Assembly (NCBI GenBank): GCA_024516035.1
Contig: CM044955.1
Coordinates: forward strand, 53,828,948 to 53,892,947
DNA from: Bactericera cockerelli
Taxonomy: Eukaryota; Arthropoda; Insecta; Hemiptera; Triozidae
Length of the DNA: 64,000 nt
Direction: 5' to 3'
The notes under the pieces are model-generated. The model did not search any database. It saw only the letters and a program-made list of their open reading frames with translations, and had not been told where the DNA came from. Of this stretch, positions 62,938 through 64,000 are shown one piece after another (positions within the stretch are counted from its first letter, which is position 1; every line of letters begins with the position of its first letter). The position numbers were made by a program, and so were the translations under genes.

Positions 62938-63870
62938 GGTCACAGTGATCTCATTCCACCACAGAGTTGACCTCAGTGTATATATCAAGATCCCACGAAT
63001 GACCTCAGAGTATACAAAGGTCACGCCAAGGTCACTCCTGAATAAGGCGCCGCAGTTGGTCGACAAGTGTATATATCAAGGTCACACGAATGACCTCGAG
63101 AGTATACAAAGGTCACGCCAAGGTCACTCCTGTATAAGGCGCCGCAGTTGGTCGACAAGTGTATATATCAAGGTCACACGAATGACCTAATGTATACAAA
63201 GGTCACGCCAAGGTCACTCCTGTAGAAGGCGCCGCAATTGGTCGACAAGTGTATATATCAAGATCACACGAATGACCTCAGAGAATACAAAGGTCACGCC
63301 AAGGTCACTCCTGTAGAAGGCGCCGCAGTTGGTCGACAAGTGTATATATTAAGGTCACACGAATGACCTCCAGAGTATACAAAGGTCACGCCAGGGTCAC
63401 TCCTGTAGAAGGCGCCGCAGTTGGTCGACAAGTGTATATATCAAGGTCACACGAATGACCTCGAGAGTATACAAAGGTCACGCCAAGGTCACTCCTGTAT
63501 AAGGCGCCGCAGTTGGTCGACAAGTGTATATATCAAGGTCACACGAATGACCTCATGTATACAAAGGTCACGCCAAGGTCACTCCTGTAGAAGGCGCCGC
63601 AATTGGTCGACAAGTGTATATATCAAGATCACACGAATGACCTCAGAGAATACAAAGGTCACGCCAAGGTCACTCCTGTAGAAGGCGCCGCAGTTGGTCG
63701 ACAAGTGTATATATTAAGGTCACACGAATGACCTCCAGAGTATACAAAGGTCACTCCTGTAGAAGGCGCCGCAGTTGGTCGACAAGTGTATATATCAAGG
63801 TCACACGAATGACCTCTAGAGTATACAAAGGTCACGCCAAGGTCACTCCTGTAGAAGGCGCCGCAGTGCG
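62938..63870. repeat. ~92-bp minisatellite rich in AGGTCA half-sites
   Basis: About ten units starting at GTCGAC positions 63059, 63151, 63241, 63332, 63424, 63516, 63606, 63697 and 63778, plus a partial first unit. Each contains TATATCAAGGTCACACGAAT, GACCTC, ATACAAAGGTCACGCCAAGG and TCACTCCTGTAGAAGGCGCC. Spacings 92-90-91-92 repeat as 92-90-91-81, and the sequence variants repeat in the same order, so a ~365-bp block of four units was duplicated. The array abuts the stop codon of the minus-strand gene at 63885 and shares GGCGCCGCAGT and GTCGAC with that gene's 3' end. Frames across it are not genes. Confidence 0.95.
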
Positions 63871-63884
63871 TCGACGAGGCGCTG

Positions 63885-64000
63885 TCAGACTTTGATGGGC
63901 TGCGGCGTCTGCGCGAGCAGGTTGGGTGGAAGAACATACACGATGCCGTTGTTCGTGTCTTTCCGGAAGCTGGCGAGCTCGGTCTGGTCCGTGACCTCCA
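63885..64000 (-). CDS. C-terminus of an unrecognised gene
   Basis: The minus strand encodes a GC-rich, protein-like C-terminus from the window edge to TGA at 63887-63885, with VTDQTELASFRKDTNNGIVY and VLPPNLLAQTPQPIKV. The mixed charged and hydrophobic composition and the contrast with the AT-rich flank indicate a real last exon. I do not recognise the family. The minisatellite to its left would be its 3' UTR or flank. The frame is my choice from composition, since the other frame (Ser/Arg-rich) runs through the repeats. Confidence 0.6.
   Translation of the reverse strand, partial: EVTDQTELASFRKDTNNGIVYVLPPNLLAQTPQPIKV

Noticed and set aside
63421..63681. Open frames with CIYQGHTNDLESIQRS repeats
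   Set aside because: They are frames through the ~92-bp minisatellite and change frame between units.
62938..63870. CRISPR-like array
   Set aside because: The units are contiguous ~92-bp repeats without unique spacers, and the genome is eukaryotic.
63918..63935. LINE 3' word GGTTGGGTGGAAGAA within the last exon
   Set aside because: The match to the LINE tail is short and the minus strand reads a coherent VLPPNLL there, so it is a chance similarity.

Overview
The window is animal nuclear DNA, most likely from an arthropod and plausibly an insect. The genes are split by spliceosomal introns of about 0.15 to 11 kb with GT..AG borders, they are metazoan-specific, and the DNA is AT-rich and full of SINEs, LINE tails, MITEs and minisatellites. 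I cannot name the species. No prokaryotic, viral or CRISPR feature was seen.

Layout. (1) 264-4411 (+): the 3' part of an ankyrin-repeat plus SAM-domain gene (ANKS3-like) whose start lies left of the window. (2) 6821-13094 (-): a complete eight-exon CCDC85 orthologue, tail to tail with gene 1. (3) 20854-33275 (+): a small acidic prothymosin-alpha-like gene, divergent from CCDC85, with an 11-kb first intron. (4) 43673-56708 (+): a twelve-exon DCAF8 (WDR42A) orthologue, the WD40 substrate receptor of CUL4-DDB1 ubiquitin ligases. (5) 63885-64000 (-): the last coding exon of a gene I do not recognise. The genes do not form an operon or one pathway; they are separate housekeeping or signalling genes.

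The rest is repeats. They include eight copies of a PIF/Harbinger-type MITE (ends GGGCGGAATTAATAGAC, TNA target duplications), two piggyBac-type MITEs (TTAA), a hAT-type MITE with a perfect 8-bp target duplication, several tRNA-like SINE families, and LINE 3' ends with poly(A). There is also a 1.46-kb near-perfect palindrome (18567-20025), a foldback element with a tRNA-like centre (47137-47548), and at least seven minisatellites.

The most notable signals are a ~92-bp minisatellite at 62938-63870 with a four-unit higher-order structure, packed with nuclear-receptor half-sites; the long palindrome; a triplicated 5' splice site after DCAF8 exon 11; and the tRNA-centred foldback. Single-base frame or phase breaks in three otherwise sound genes, together with deletion-rich stretches inside two minisatellites, suggest leftover indel errors in the assembly. 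I found no clearly new multi-gene system.
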